Source of the DNA: Homalodisca vitripennis
Lineage: Eukaryota; Arthropoda; Insecta; Hemiptera; Cicadellidae
DNA length: 64,000 nucleotides
Direction: 5' to 3'
Assembly (NCBI RefSeq): GCF_021130785.1
Contig: NC_060209.1
Span: forward strand, 20,731,501-20,795,500
Both the position numbers and the translations under genes were made by a program. Under the pieces are notes generated by a model. That model searched no databases. It had not been told where the DNA came from and worked only from the letters and a program-made list of their open reading frames with translations. Below are positions 24,141 to 35,200 of this stretch, piece by piece (within the stretch, counting starts at the first letter, position 1; every line of letters begins with the position of its first letter).

Positions 24141-24655
24141 ACAGATTTTACCAGTATTGATAATGTAACTGTAACCATAACAGACAACATTTAGGGATCA
24201 CTGGCACTTAACATGATTCTTATTCATTATAATGAGCTAATTAACAAATTTTACCAGTATCGATAATGTAACTGTAACCATAACAGACAACATTTAGGGA
24301 TCACTGGCACTTAAAATGATTCTTATTCATTATAATGAGCTAATTAACAGATTTTACCAGTATCGATAATGTAACTGTAACCATAACAGATAACATTCAG
24401 GGATCACTGGCACTTATCATGATTCTTATTCATTATAATGAGCTAATTAACAGATTTTGCCAGTATCGATAATGTAACTGTAACCATAACAGACAACATT
24501 TAGGGATCACTGGCACTTAACATGATACTGATTCACCGTGATGAGTTAATTAACAGATTTTACCAGTATCGATAGTGTAACTGTAACCATAACAGATAAC
24601 ATTCAGCAATCACTAGCACTTAATTTGATACTGATTCACTGTGATGAGTTAATTG
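24141..24655. repeat. Tandem array, 5 units of 103 bp
   Basis: Units start at 24141, 24244, 24347, 24450 and 24553, each beginning acaRattttRccagtat. The last two share changes (gatactgattcac and gtgatgag), showing they are the closest pair. The period is not a multiple of three and no frame stays open, so it is non-coding satellite-like DNA. The flanks carry no further copies. Confidence 0.95.
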
Positions 24656-25170
24656 AGGACACCTTGAAATTCAGACTATAAATATATCTTAACGTCTTCC
24701 AGTATTTGCTTTGAGTACAAGAAACCTTTGGTAAATGTGACTAATATAATCTTTACGTATATAATCTGATGAATCCTTGAACATGTACATTTTATAATTG
24801 TATCCACTGATGACTAAAGTGTGGCTAATATCAAGATCTCACTTACATCAATACCTAACCACAAACATGAATGAAAATCTGAGATCACTGGAAAACAAAT
24901 TAATTATATCCTGTTTTGAGTCAAAGATACTGACCAAGTAGTATGTTTTTGGCTTTTAGTTCAACTACCCAAATGTTCTAAACCTGTGTAATCCTTTTAT
25001 GACTATTGATAATCAACTTAACTGAATCAAGACACCCATCTGCCATTATCAACGTTAATTTTAGTTGTAGTAAGGAATATTGTATTTTAATCTAAGTTTC
25101 TAACATTTTAATACGAGTTGATGGTGATCATTGCATGTATGTGCTTAAGGACGAAATATTTATTTTGTAG

Positions 25171-25227
25171 GAAGAGACCGATTCCCCATTGCCCAAAAAA
25201 TTAAGATTTGCACAGGGAACTTATCAG
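25171..25227 (+). other. Possible internal coding exon (19 codons)
   Basis: The acceptor tattttgtag ends at 25170 and the donor atcag|gtaaga is at 25228. The 57 bases between are GC-richer than the flanks and read EETDSPLPKKLRFAQGTYQ without a stop, in phase 0 at both ends. The splice sites and composition make this the best isolated exon candidate outside the prothymosin-like gene, and it could follow the 23696-23807 candidate. The protein is not recognised. Confidence 0.4.
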
Positions 25228-25271
25228 GTAAGAGAGAGAGAGAGTCAGTCAGTACATAACTGATAATAAAT

Positions 25272-25354
25272 ACAGTGTTCCAAGCAGGATTTGAATCTGT
25301 AGTATCTCTTTAACTCAGACTAAATGTCCGATACCTTAGACCATGCAGCCATTA
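25272..25354 (-). repeat. tRNA-derived sequence (SINE head or tRNA pseudogene)
   Basis: On the minus strand the sequence holds an A-box-like TGGTCTAAGGTATCGGACA, an anticodon-region TTTAGTCTGAGTTAAAG, and a B-box-like AGATTCAAATCCTG at proper tRNA spacing. The acceptor-stem ends do not pair well, so it is not an intact tRNA. The pattern is common in insect tRNA-derived SINEs, but no poly(A) or SINE body was seen. Confidence 0.55.
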
Positions 25355-25359
25355 GCTCT

Positions 25360-25865
25360 CCATAAGTATAAGACTAAAACACATAGAATTTGTCTTGACC
25401 TTGATGGTGAAACATTGTTTTTTTAGGGTATTGCTATAAATTGTTGTGGTAGCACCAACATTTTCTGTATAACTTCACCAAACATGGCCTTCAGAACCCA
25501 TAACTACACTCTGTTTAAAAGTACACGGCTTAAGGAAATGAACTATCCCAAAATAATCCCATACAATTTGAAACTTGGTAGACAAATCTTATAAATATAT
25601 CGGCTAAGTCCATAGGCCATCTTGGTAAGCAATTTCATTTCAATATGGTGGCCACCCAAACATTAAAATACTTCTCTACTTCGTTCTATAAAGCTGGAGA
25701 ATAAAAAGTGTTCTGGAATCCTTATATTTCCTAAACATTTTGTTATAAAGAATGTTTTGATATGGTTTTCTTGATATTGAATACATGTAAATGCCATGAG
25801 AATAATTTAATAATATTTCAGTTTGTCACAAAATGTACCTGCTTCTTCTGACTGAACCGGAAGAA

Positions 25866-25898
<33 letters not shown>

Positions 25899-27280
25899 GC
25901 AGTTTGAGGTGGGCAAGATCTCCTCGTGTATATATGTGTTTTTGTTGTTTTAAATATAACAAAATCTCAGAGTTATCTAGTAATTCTTATATTATCACTG
26001 GAATATGGAGTGGAGGTAAGATAAAACAAAACAGTGACTTGCACATTTGCTCATAGTGATTTGTATCTCAAGTTGTGATAGTTACACTTTTAACTGTGTT
26101 TATTAAAAACTTGGATAGTATAATATAATGATAATAAAATCCTTGGGATAACCTGTAGCTCTTTTAGTGATGCACTTTTAATGTCATCTATGCTTGCAAA
26201 GCAACAGCCCTTTAAGGTTCTCTTTATTTCTTGAAATAAAAATAAGACACTTGGAGCCATGTTCCTTGTCCTTGAGGATAGCTTTCTTAATTTACGTCTG
26301 TAAGAGGAAAGGAAAGTTTTCTTTGGGCGCTCAATGCACTAAAGAAAGGAGTAAACTACCAGTAGTTAATTAAAAACAATTAATATGTAAATTATATAAA
26401 TTGTATTTTTGTCACAAGTTCTGTAAATTAATATTCTTCATTGATACAATAGGGTCTACAAACAAGTACACTTGGCACTATCTGTCATGTCTTGACTCTA
26501 GTACTGGTTTGTTTCCAATATAAGAGAATTTGGCCATTTCAGATGAAATTAATAAATGTGATTAATCTAGCTATCATCAAATAAGGTGATATCATTTAAT
26601 TGATATCAATATGTTAATTGCTAATGTTGATAGAGATAGTAAAATTTGGTATATCCCCTACCATGGTTTTGTCAGCTGAAACAATTTTCTCCACATTATC
26701 ATATGATAACCCAAGGGAAATGGTTCTAAAAGTCAACTAGATAGTACAACCTTTAAAAATGTAGCACAAGTATTTCCCAGCACATGGAATCGAGAGACCA
26801 AACACGATCAAAGCTTTTCAAATTTAGATTTTAGTTATTATTTATATATACAGAAAGTGAATTGTGGAATATAACACTTAAGCATATCAGGCCTTCTTCT
26901 CCTTGATACTAGGTATAATATATAATTGACACTCCAATTCCAGCATGCATATGATCAGTATTATTATTAGTTGATTATCTTATAAACAATGTACCTACCC
27001 ATTTTACTATGCTACAATAAATTTATTAACAATGCTCATGTTGATACATCTGGTTCTACATTAGCAACAATATAAATAAGATTATTATGTATTTTAATAT
27101 TTATAATACAACGATTTTGTTTTTTATTGAATAAAATGATTGAATTGTATTGTGCTTCATCTTGACGACGTGTGTATAAAAGACAAAAAAGGCCCTTAGG
27201 GCTCTATCTGTGTATCTTGTGATTAGGCTATAATTGCCACTAAACTTCAGATTAGAGTAAAAGTTCGTCCGCCCTATCTA
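25360..27280. other. AT-rich stretch with a TA microsatellite, no gene seen
   Basis: Positions 25871-25898 are a (TA)14 tract. The remainder holds no recognised gene or complete repeat. Confidence 0.4.
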
Positions 27281-27289
27281 TATAATATA

Positions 27290-27466
27290 CAGCCCCATGT
27301 GTAACTCACTCACATATATAAATTTTAACCCACTTCTAAGGGCTAGAAGCGTGAAATTTGGCACGCAGCTGGTTTTTGCCATGTAACCACTGGTAAAAGT
27401 CGGAAAATAGGGAATTAACAATTTTAAACTCCTAACAATAAAATTATTATAAATTTTAGTTGAATT

Positions 27467-27519
<53 letters not shown>
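27290..27519 (+). mobile_element. Probable retroposed sequence with 50-nt poly(A) tail
   Basis: An uninterrupted run of 50 A occupies 27470-27519. The 180 bases before it (gggctagaagcgtgaaattt and onward) look like the body of a short retroposon, with an AATAAA at 27436. The 5' end and target duplication could not be fixed. Frames with long phenylalanine runs on the minus strand come from this tract. Confidence 0.5.
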
Positions 27520-27520
<1 letters not shown>

Positions 27521-28336
27521 AAAATAGGTATGGGCAGAGAGGTGTACGAATACCACAAATTCAGAATGTATAAAAAGGATAAATCACTATTCCCATTTGT
27601 CAAAATGTTTTTATACAGCATTGGTACATACATACAGTGAGGCTTAACTTTACTATAGAAATTTTCTACAAAAATAGGTTCAGTTACTTTTTGTTGCATC
27701 TCTAATGGTTCAGCTACAAAATGGACTTAAACTCAAAATCTGTAACAGTATATGGTAGTATTTCAATGTTTTTTTTAACTGATATCCTTTGTGGTCTTTA
27801 ACTATAATTTTCTATGAGACATATACTTCAAAATTTAACAAATATAATCTTTTGGATTATACTTTGATCACCCATGAAATCAATACCTATCAACAAATGC
27901 TAAGGCAATTTGAAGTAGAAATATTTAATCTAATATGTTAATGTATTTTGTAATTTCATTGCATTTATTTATTTAATTAAGTCCTCTGTTTTGGTTTGAA
28001 CCTGGTAAACCCGACCTCTGCATGCGCTATCCCCGCTCTTTTCAACTTCCTTAATTACAACCACTTTTTTTTAGTCACTTTTAATTGAACTCCCTGGCAA
28101 AAATAATCTCCGGACTTAACCTATAGCTAAACATTTTTTTTACCTCCGAATTTGGAAACACCATCTCTGGGTCTGGGGCAATTTTACAAGGACAATCTTA
28201 TGGTCCTTATGGTATGAATAACACCATGAGCTAAATCAAAACTTAGCCTATTCTTATTTCGAAAATCCCTCCGAGCTACGCTCCACTGGTCTAAAGTAAC
28301 AACAAATTCCATCTTGGTCTCTAAATTTGTGAAATA
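27520..28336. other. No supported feature
   Basis: AT-rich to 27960, then a more mixed stretch (27980-28310) with short C-rich blocks that may be transposon-derived. No ends, frames or RNA were recognised. Confidence 0.35.
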
Positions 28337-28340
28337 TTAA

Positions 28341-29020
28341 CCCTTTAAGGAGTATGGACGTCGTATGATGTCTTCTTTTGATAGGCTCAAATGAATAATG
28401 GATGAAATCGAAACAATTACCAAAAGGAGTAAAAACTAAAATCTTTAAAATCTCTTAAAAAATGTTTATTTACATTTTAAAGCTTAATGAAAAAGGACTA
28501 AGTGTTCTACAAGTCAATATTTCATTACTTTTTCAAAATCAAATGTCTTCCTCACTACGGCAGACTCAATCAATATTGGTTGCTATTGGACAACAGTAAC
28601 AAACTAAATGGTTGGTCAACAAATATGTCACTATCACAAGATAAATATGGCCACAGTATGCAGTATACAAGGAATGGCTAGTATAATGTGGCGGCATATT
28701 CTGACAGCAAAGCGATGCACGCGCGAACGCGACCTAGAGTCAGGGGCTTCTACCGGGTGTCTACTGCGATCTGGTGGTAAAATCAGATTACAAGTGAATC
28801 CGAGCACAAACATGGAAGTTAAGTATGTTGCCGATAGATTGAACCACTTTACAGACAAATATACTTAAAGGCAATCAGTAATAGCAATGCATTTACGATA
28901 ATACAAAAATTCAGAGGCTAAATGTCATATGACGTCCGTACTCCTTTCGGCCATTATAAGAATATACGTTATATGATGTCCTTACTCATTATGTAGAGTT
29001 TACACACACTCCTTAAAGGG
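28341..29020. mobile_element. TTAA-flanked non-autonomous element, piggyBac type
   Basis: The ends CCCTTTAAGGAGT (28341) and its exact complement (ending 29020) are flanked by TTAA at 28337-28340 and 29021-29024. Subterminal blocks ggacgtcgtatgatgtc (left) and gacgtccgtactcct (right) resemble the GACGTCCGTA blocks of the 13057-14105 element. An 86-codon frame inside (28608-28868) is not a recognisable transposase. Confidence 0.8.
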
Positions 29021-29024
29021 TTAA

Positions 29025-30160
29025 TTGAAAGAGCCTGTCAAATGTAATGAACTATTCTCTGTAAAGATTGTTTTGTGACATGACAATCTTATGTTGAATT
29101 AGTTAATCCACTATTTTAAATTTGTTTGCATTTATAGTGTATAAATTCTCCATGGAGAACCATTAGTTTTCAAGCTGTTTTTAGATTTCAGCGATTAGGT
29201 AAGTCCTCATCTACCTTAGATTAGGTCCTAAAATAAGATGATCAGAGTTTGACTCCCTTTGAAGCAGTCAGGAAGAACTATGCTGAATGAAAATTCGCTG
29301 GACTGTTCTTTTGAACAAATGTACCAATTCCAGCTCTTAAATGTTCCAAAATATTTTTCATTTTATATAGAAACAAACACGTAAATAGTGTCATTGTTAA
29401 TGTACTTTTACTGTATATTTTTAGCAGATATTTAGTGTTAGATATGAAAGACAAAGTTATTATATAACTTTTACTATGAAGTTAAACATTGTTATAAAAT
29501 ATGGAACAAAAAATACTAAGATAGAGTAAATTACATTGACCATAAATATACACTTTTTTACATATTTCTTGATCGTGGTAACACGGCAAACTCAACATTG
29601 GCGTTGGACATATAATTACAAAATACATAATTTTGTGTGAAGCCACGGATAACTCGTAATATACAATAATATTAAATAAACGTAAAGAGATTGAAAAGTG
29701 TGGAGACTCTATTGAATGATAAAAGTTATGAATGGTTCCATAACTTACTATTAATCTGAAACTATATATATCATAGTTTGGTTAACTATATATAAACACA
29801 TTAGTGAAAATCAAATTAAAATCTCATGTTAGAATTCTTCTGCTTCAAAATGTGTTTGTCTACATGTGCATATTGTATTTATGTTGTCAAAAATAACAAA
29901 AGCTTGTTTCTTGCATATAAACAGTAGGTACCTGTGTCAGTGCTTAAATTGAATTAAAAACCCCACACTCACTGCATGAACACTCAAAAACCTTCTAACA
30001 AAAGCACACATATATCCATTTTGATTTTAGGCCTATCCCAAACTGTTTAGGGCAAAAGGTCTTTTAAGGATGATGTTACCTGCAAGGATGATTTCTGGGA
30101 CTTTAGGTGATAATCTCTCTCATTGGATATCCTGCAAGATGGGTAAATGGAAATTTTACA
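29025..30160. other. AT-rich stretch, nothing recognised
   Basis: No gene, RNA or repeat boundary could be supported here. Confidence 0.4.
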
Positions 30161-30163
30161 TGA

Positions 30164-30373
30164 TCATTCTGTACTATCTTAAAAGTTTCAGCAGAAGCGA
30201 TTTTGCACAGTACTGTAAGGGAAGAGGAATTATTAAAAAATGCTTGTGATTCTTTACATGGGCTGTACAAGAGCACAACAGTAAAACGTAAAGTGAACAA
30301 AGCTGAAAAACAGAACTTTTGTGTTTGGTTTCCAAGTTTACTAATCTCTATTGTCCAGATACTATTGTCCTGA
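30164..30373 (+). other. Coding-like frame of 69 codons without a start, unrecognised
   Basis: The frame reads KVSAEAILHSTVREEELLKN and LHGLYKSTTVKRKVNKAEKQ before a TGA at 30371. The charged, low-repeat composition looks more protein-like than neighbouring frames. An adjacent frame upstream (LSHWISCKMGKWKFYM) may be its frameshifted continuation. It is likely a fragment of a transposon or gene relic. A minus-strand ATG frame overlapping it (30103-30411) looks like a shadow. Confidence 0.28.
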
Positions 30374-30379
30374 GTCTTA

Positions 30380-31790
30380 ATTTTGTTGCGATCTTTGGAA
30401 ATGGTGTTCAAATATCAGAGAGTGATGTAGCCATTCAAGTATTATGAGAGTTCACTGCGATTTGAGTATGTGTTCACCTTAAAAGTCGGCTGTAGAATTT
30501 TTATCAGTGATATGATAGTTATTGTCTCAAGGGTTGTCCTTCAGTATCAGCCCGATATGAACTGTGATTCGATAAGATAACAGTCTAATAACTAGAAATG
30601 CTTAATGATCTTAGCTTTAGATTTGTGAGGCAAAAAATAAACTTAGTGTTTTGGTAAGGTAGGGTCTTACAGACCAAGCAAAAAATTTAAAGCCCAGAGG
30701 TAAGTATAAGAACGCATTTTAGTACACAAGTGTTGAAATGTGTGATAAACTTTTATTTTTAGGTAAGAAAGATCCTCAACTGTGTTTTTAGTACTTTATT
30801 AAAACACTCACTCCTTATGATGAAAGAAAAATACATATATTACAAAAACTGTGTGTAACTAAAATACAACTGTATACAGTATTTGTTTATGGAATACAAC
30901 AAATAACTGTAATATATATTTTATAATTAACAAACATTGTACCTGTAAAATAATTAAATAACCTTTCTCAATTATGTAAAATATTTCTAAATAAGTAAAA
31001 TATTTATCAAAAATAAAATCTTGATATATTATATGAGACAAAAATATATCTTCCTGAAATACCCATGTTCCACTTCTTTATCATCTTTTTTCTACTTGGT
31101 GTTTTAATACTTACTTTAAATTCTGTATTATATGATGAGGTAGGGTCTGAGGGACCTCAAAGCAAATTTTTAGTTTGCTATAGACTACAGTACATTTCAA
31201 TCAGCCTGTAATTCTGTCGTCCAGGAGCAATTAACCTGAATTTACACGTTGTGTAAGTGCCAAAAAACATAGGTTTGCAAAATCTCAAATCCAAATTTCT
31301 CAGGGATCCACAAGACTGTACCTCACATGTTAAGCCTGAAGACAAATTCTTGGTTTGTATTTTTATTATAATAGAAAAAGTATTATAAAATAAGTTTAAA
31401 TTTTGGAGGCAAATAATGGAATTATTAATGGATTACCTCCCAACACAGTTTGTAGACTGTGTGAAAGTCAATAAATTTCAGGAAGGTTAGTTTATCAAAC
31501 TCTTTCTCAATAATTAAAGTGAGTACATGAACTTGGTCATAGTTGCTTTAATCAATTCTGAAGCTCCTTGTTTACCTTATACTTATATTTTACTTTATAT
31601 TATATCGTAAAGATTCAGTTAAAAAGTATTGCCAGAGTTTAAAAATCAGTCTATTACATTTATTTAAATATAAAAAGTATGAAATATAGAAATTAGTACA
31701 TATTTTACAATAATTTAAAACTTAAGTACGAGAAGGTTGTCAAAATTTAATGTTTAAATTTTGTGCCGCTTCTGAAAGCGGAAGGCGGGC
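30380..31790. other. AT-rich stretch, nothing recognised
   Basis: No feature could be supported between the 30-kb relic and the prothymosin-like promoter. Confidence 0.4.
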
Positions 31791-31799
31791 TGGTTGTCA

Positions 31800-32150
31800 G
31801 TTTGAATCGGCCAATAAGATTAATATCCAGCCGGATACTATAGACACGAACCCAAAAGCTTTCGCTCAATTCACTCTCCAACCCCTCGGAGTTCGCCAAG
31901 AAAACTACTTTATGTTTGTAAATAAGACAAACTCTTATAAAATTGCTAACTTAATTCAAGTATTGATTTTCACTGTGATAATTTTTCCTAACCGATTCCT
32001 ATTAAAAATGTTATATCGTACTTTACCCATCAGCCAATCACCGGTGTATTGAGCACGAAGCCCGCGCCATCTTCGTTTTGAACAAAGAGAGGTTGTGTGA
32101 GTGTACAGTGCTTTAGTAGAAGTTTCACTTCAAATAAAAGTGTTAGCAAG
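31800..32150 (+). promoter_or_regulatory. Promoter and 5' UTR region of the prothymosin-like gene
   Basis: This block is richer in G and C than its flanks. It carries two CCAAT boxes (31811-31815 and 32034-32038) and a GCGCCATCTTCG motif at 32064-32075 that resembles a YY1/Pho-type GCCAT core, about 85 bp before the ATG. No TATA box is obvious at a fitting distance. Transcription probably begins between about 32050 and 32120. A 100-codon frame through this block (31750-32052) resembles nothing known and is probably non-coding. Confidence 0.55.
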
Positions 32151-32261
32151 ATGAGTACGAAGGAAAATAACGCCGAAGTAGCTGTAGATAAAGTTACAGA
32201 AAACAATGAGAAGTCAGCGGACGCGAAAGCAGAAGTAAAGGGAACAAAAAGGCCGGCAGAG
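32151..32261 (+). CDS. Prothymosin-like gene, coding exon 1
   Basis: This exon encodes residues 1-37, MSTKENNAEV... to ...KRPAE. The start at 32151 follows gttagcaag, which has A at -3. An in-frame alternative start lies 18 codons upstream at 32097, but it is a GTG and its leader (SVQCFSRS...) is unlike the family, so the ATG is preferred. The donor is a strong consensus, gcagag|gtaagt, at 32262. The exon ends between the two basic clusters of the nuclear-localisation signal, so that signal is only made after splicing. Confidence 0.88.
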
Positions 32262-35200
32262 GTAAGTCAGCTTTATTTTGATTCTTTACTATTATTAATT
32301 TGGATAAAAGTTATGTTTCACTGACACCCTTTGATTCCGTGTTTTGTTAGTATATGTAGCCTAGTGGTTAACGGTAAATTATTGAGTTCATTTGTTTATC
32401 GGTAAAGGGTTTGTTTTGGAAATATTTATTTTAGAAATATTATTTTGCCAACTCGATTTGTTGCCATGTGAGACAGGGAATGCCGGCCGGTTCACCCGAT
32501 CAATCCAGAAATTTTGAGAACTGAAAACATTTACTCGTTGTTTTTATTTTTATTACTAATTATTTCCTATTTCTAATTACTTATTCTTTAGATACGTAGT
32601 TAATTTGTTCGAAGAAGTGGTAATTTGTTACGTAGGTAAAAGCATAGCTTGTCCTTGATTAACAACATGGCGATGACGACTACCAAGACTCCCGCCTGAA
32701 TAATATAGCCTAGAGAATCGGTATTATCTCCACTTGTTGTTTGTCAAAATACAAATCAATACAGAAATTAATAAAAATAGTATAGTCTAAATGAAATGCC
32801 TAAATAATAAGTTCCTAATCTAAGCTGTTTTCTTTTGGCTAGATTATTAACCTAGGCCTACCCTATCTTCATTTTTATTTCTTGATTTAGAAAGGCTTTA
32901 TCTCAATTTTATTCTTATAGGCTAGGTTTAAAATGTCTAAACCCAATGGCTTACCCATAATCTTCTATTGCAATATATCATTATTCATTATCCAGTAGAT
33001 GGTTACAGGCTTAGGAATAGGGCTATGTTAACTTTAACATAGTAGGCTACAATTTTAAACCTAGGTTTGTATTCGCAGTAAATTTCAAAACCATGATTAT
33101 ATTTAAATGTTAGGTTACATACAATTTTAAACCTAGGTATGTATTCGTAGTAAGGTTCAAAACCGTGATTATAGCTTACTCTTTGATGCTGTTCAGTCGG
33201 GTAGACTGTAATAAACGGTCTGGTTATTTGGTTGTTTTATGGAATGTTGCGACTTTTTATACCATGAATAATTTGATTTGACAATTTATTTAAGAAACAT
33301 AATTAGTTTTAATTACAATAATTTGTAATATAAAAATAAACAACAAGAAGTAGCCTAGGCTATCTAATTTTTGGAGAATTTCAAAATGGCGATAATATGA
33401 AAATATTGTGTAAAATATATTTTACAAGTGATTAGATTCTGTTAAGAGTGGCTTTCAGAGGTGGGTTTTAAGTCTAGATCAAAGCCGTTTGTATTATTTG
33501 TTCAATTCTATTGTTAAAAATTTATTTGATTACGTATCAATTGTGTAATATATTATAATTCTTGTAGTATACGATCATTATATAATATTGAAGTTGGGTA
33601 ACATGAATCGTTCGATAATAGCTATTGAATAAATATTGTAAGCCGCTTAATAAAGTTGCACCGTTTACTCTTATTACTGACTGACTAATGGGTTTTTTTT
33701 TACTTTTCATAATAGGCTATTGGCAATAAGTGAGTAAAATTTGAGATTTAGCTACAGGGGTGGTAAGAAAAAGATAACCAGATTGATAAGGTGTATGATA
33801 TTATACAGATCCCTAAAGGAATGTTTATTGATGTAAGTTAGAATGGATTGAAATAAGACCTGTAGGGGGGGAATACCGATAACGAGTAGCTGTAATATAA
33901 AATATTGGGAACAATAAAAATCATGTGCATGTAGGTTAAGTTATATTTCTTTTTATTTGTTAAGTTTAAAAAGAGATAGCCTAGCCTAGTTTTTAATTGA
34001 TTGCCAATTTTTAGATATAAAAGCTAAATGAACTAGAAACCTAAACTGTAATTTTAATACCCGTACTATAATGTGATTTGGTTAGAAATGTGGTCTTATT
34101 GTTCGGTAGTTAACATAATCAGAATTATGGATGACTTACTTGTCATTGTGGCCTCTTATTATACTGCAGCCCACATGAAATAGTCCTATTCTTGCATAAC
34201 TTTTGATTCTAAAAGTCAAAGGATTAACCTTGAAAATAACAGTCTTGTTTTTTTCTTTTTTGTTTCCTTGAACAATAATGAAAAGTATGTCTCTGTATTT
34301 GTTTGGTTTAGGCTAACACATTGTACGGCTAAATAAGTCATTTAGCACAATTTCTGCTGATCATTACAGCCTATTAACATTTTAGGAAATAGCAGAATTT
34401 GCCTCATTTTAGTATGCTTCAGTATAATAAATGGCCACCACAATCAAACAATCGATGTTAATAATGATCTAAAATACCAAACCAATGTGTTAAACCAAAT
34501 AATGTTAGAGGTATTTCAAATTACAGTATAGGCCTAGTTCAACTGTTTTTATATCTAAAACGTTAATTGTTAATGGTGAAATTAAAAAAAAAACTGTCTA
34601 GGCTAGGTCTGTGTGTAATTATAAAATGTTACAAATATGCCATCAACATTTACTTTTGTTGCCTTTTACTATTCTGAGGAGTTAATTTGTCTGATAGTTT
34701 GGACACAAATAGCACATGTATACACAATCACTCCATTACTCAAATGCCATAAAAATGATTTTAATATTGTTATTCACATTAAAAGAGCTGGCACTAATAA
34801 ATTCACAACAATAATTTGATTGTGGTGGTGGTCGCTTATTATACTCTACCCTTTCAGTAAAATGTAGCTTTATTAGGCATTTTTCCATAAGGTTAATACA
34901 AAATTTCTATAAGTCATGTCGTAACAAGTAACTAACCAAGTATTGTTTCCAAAAAACAGTTTTTTTTTTTAATTACTAACACAGTAATCAAATTAAGCAT
35001 CTGCCAAAAGTAGAATACATGATTAAGCTCAATCCATTATTGGGTTAGCAATAAAGAAAGAAATATATTCTTTATCGCAGTTTTGTCAATTTATTGTGCG
35101 TGGCGTATGTTTTTTGAAGGGGTCTCTGTGTTGGAATTGTGTTATTTTAGTGAGTAAATACGTATTGACTTGTTAATTATTTACCAACAGATTTTTTATG

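Noticed and set aside
25871..25898. Structured TA repeat as a regulatory element
   Set aside because: A simple dinucleotide microsatellite; the same applies to the AT run at 53067-53122.
27278..27699. Two minus-strand frames with long phenylalanine runs
   Set aside because: Both arise from the 50-nt poly(A) tract at 27470-27519.
31750..32052. 100-codon frame upstream of the prothymosin-like gene
   Set aside because: It overlaps the promoter-like block with CCAAT boxes and has no recognisable content.
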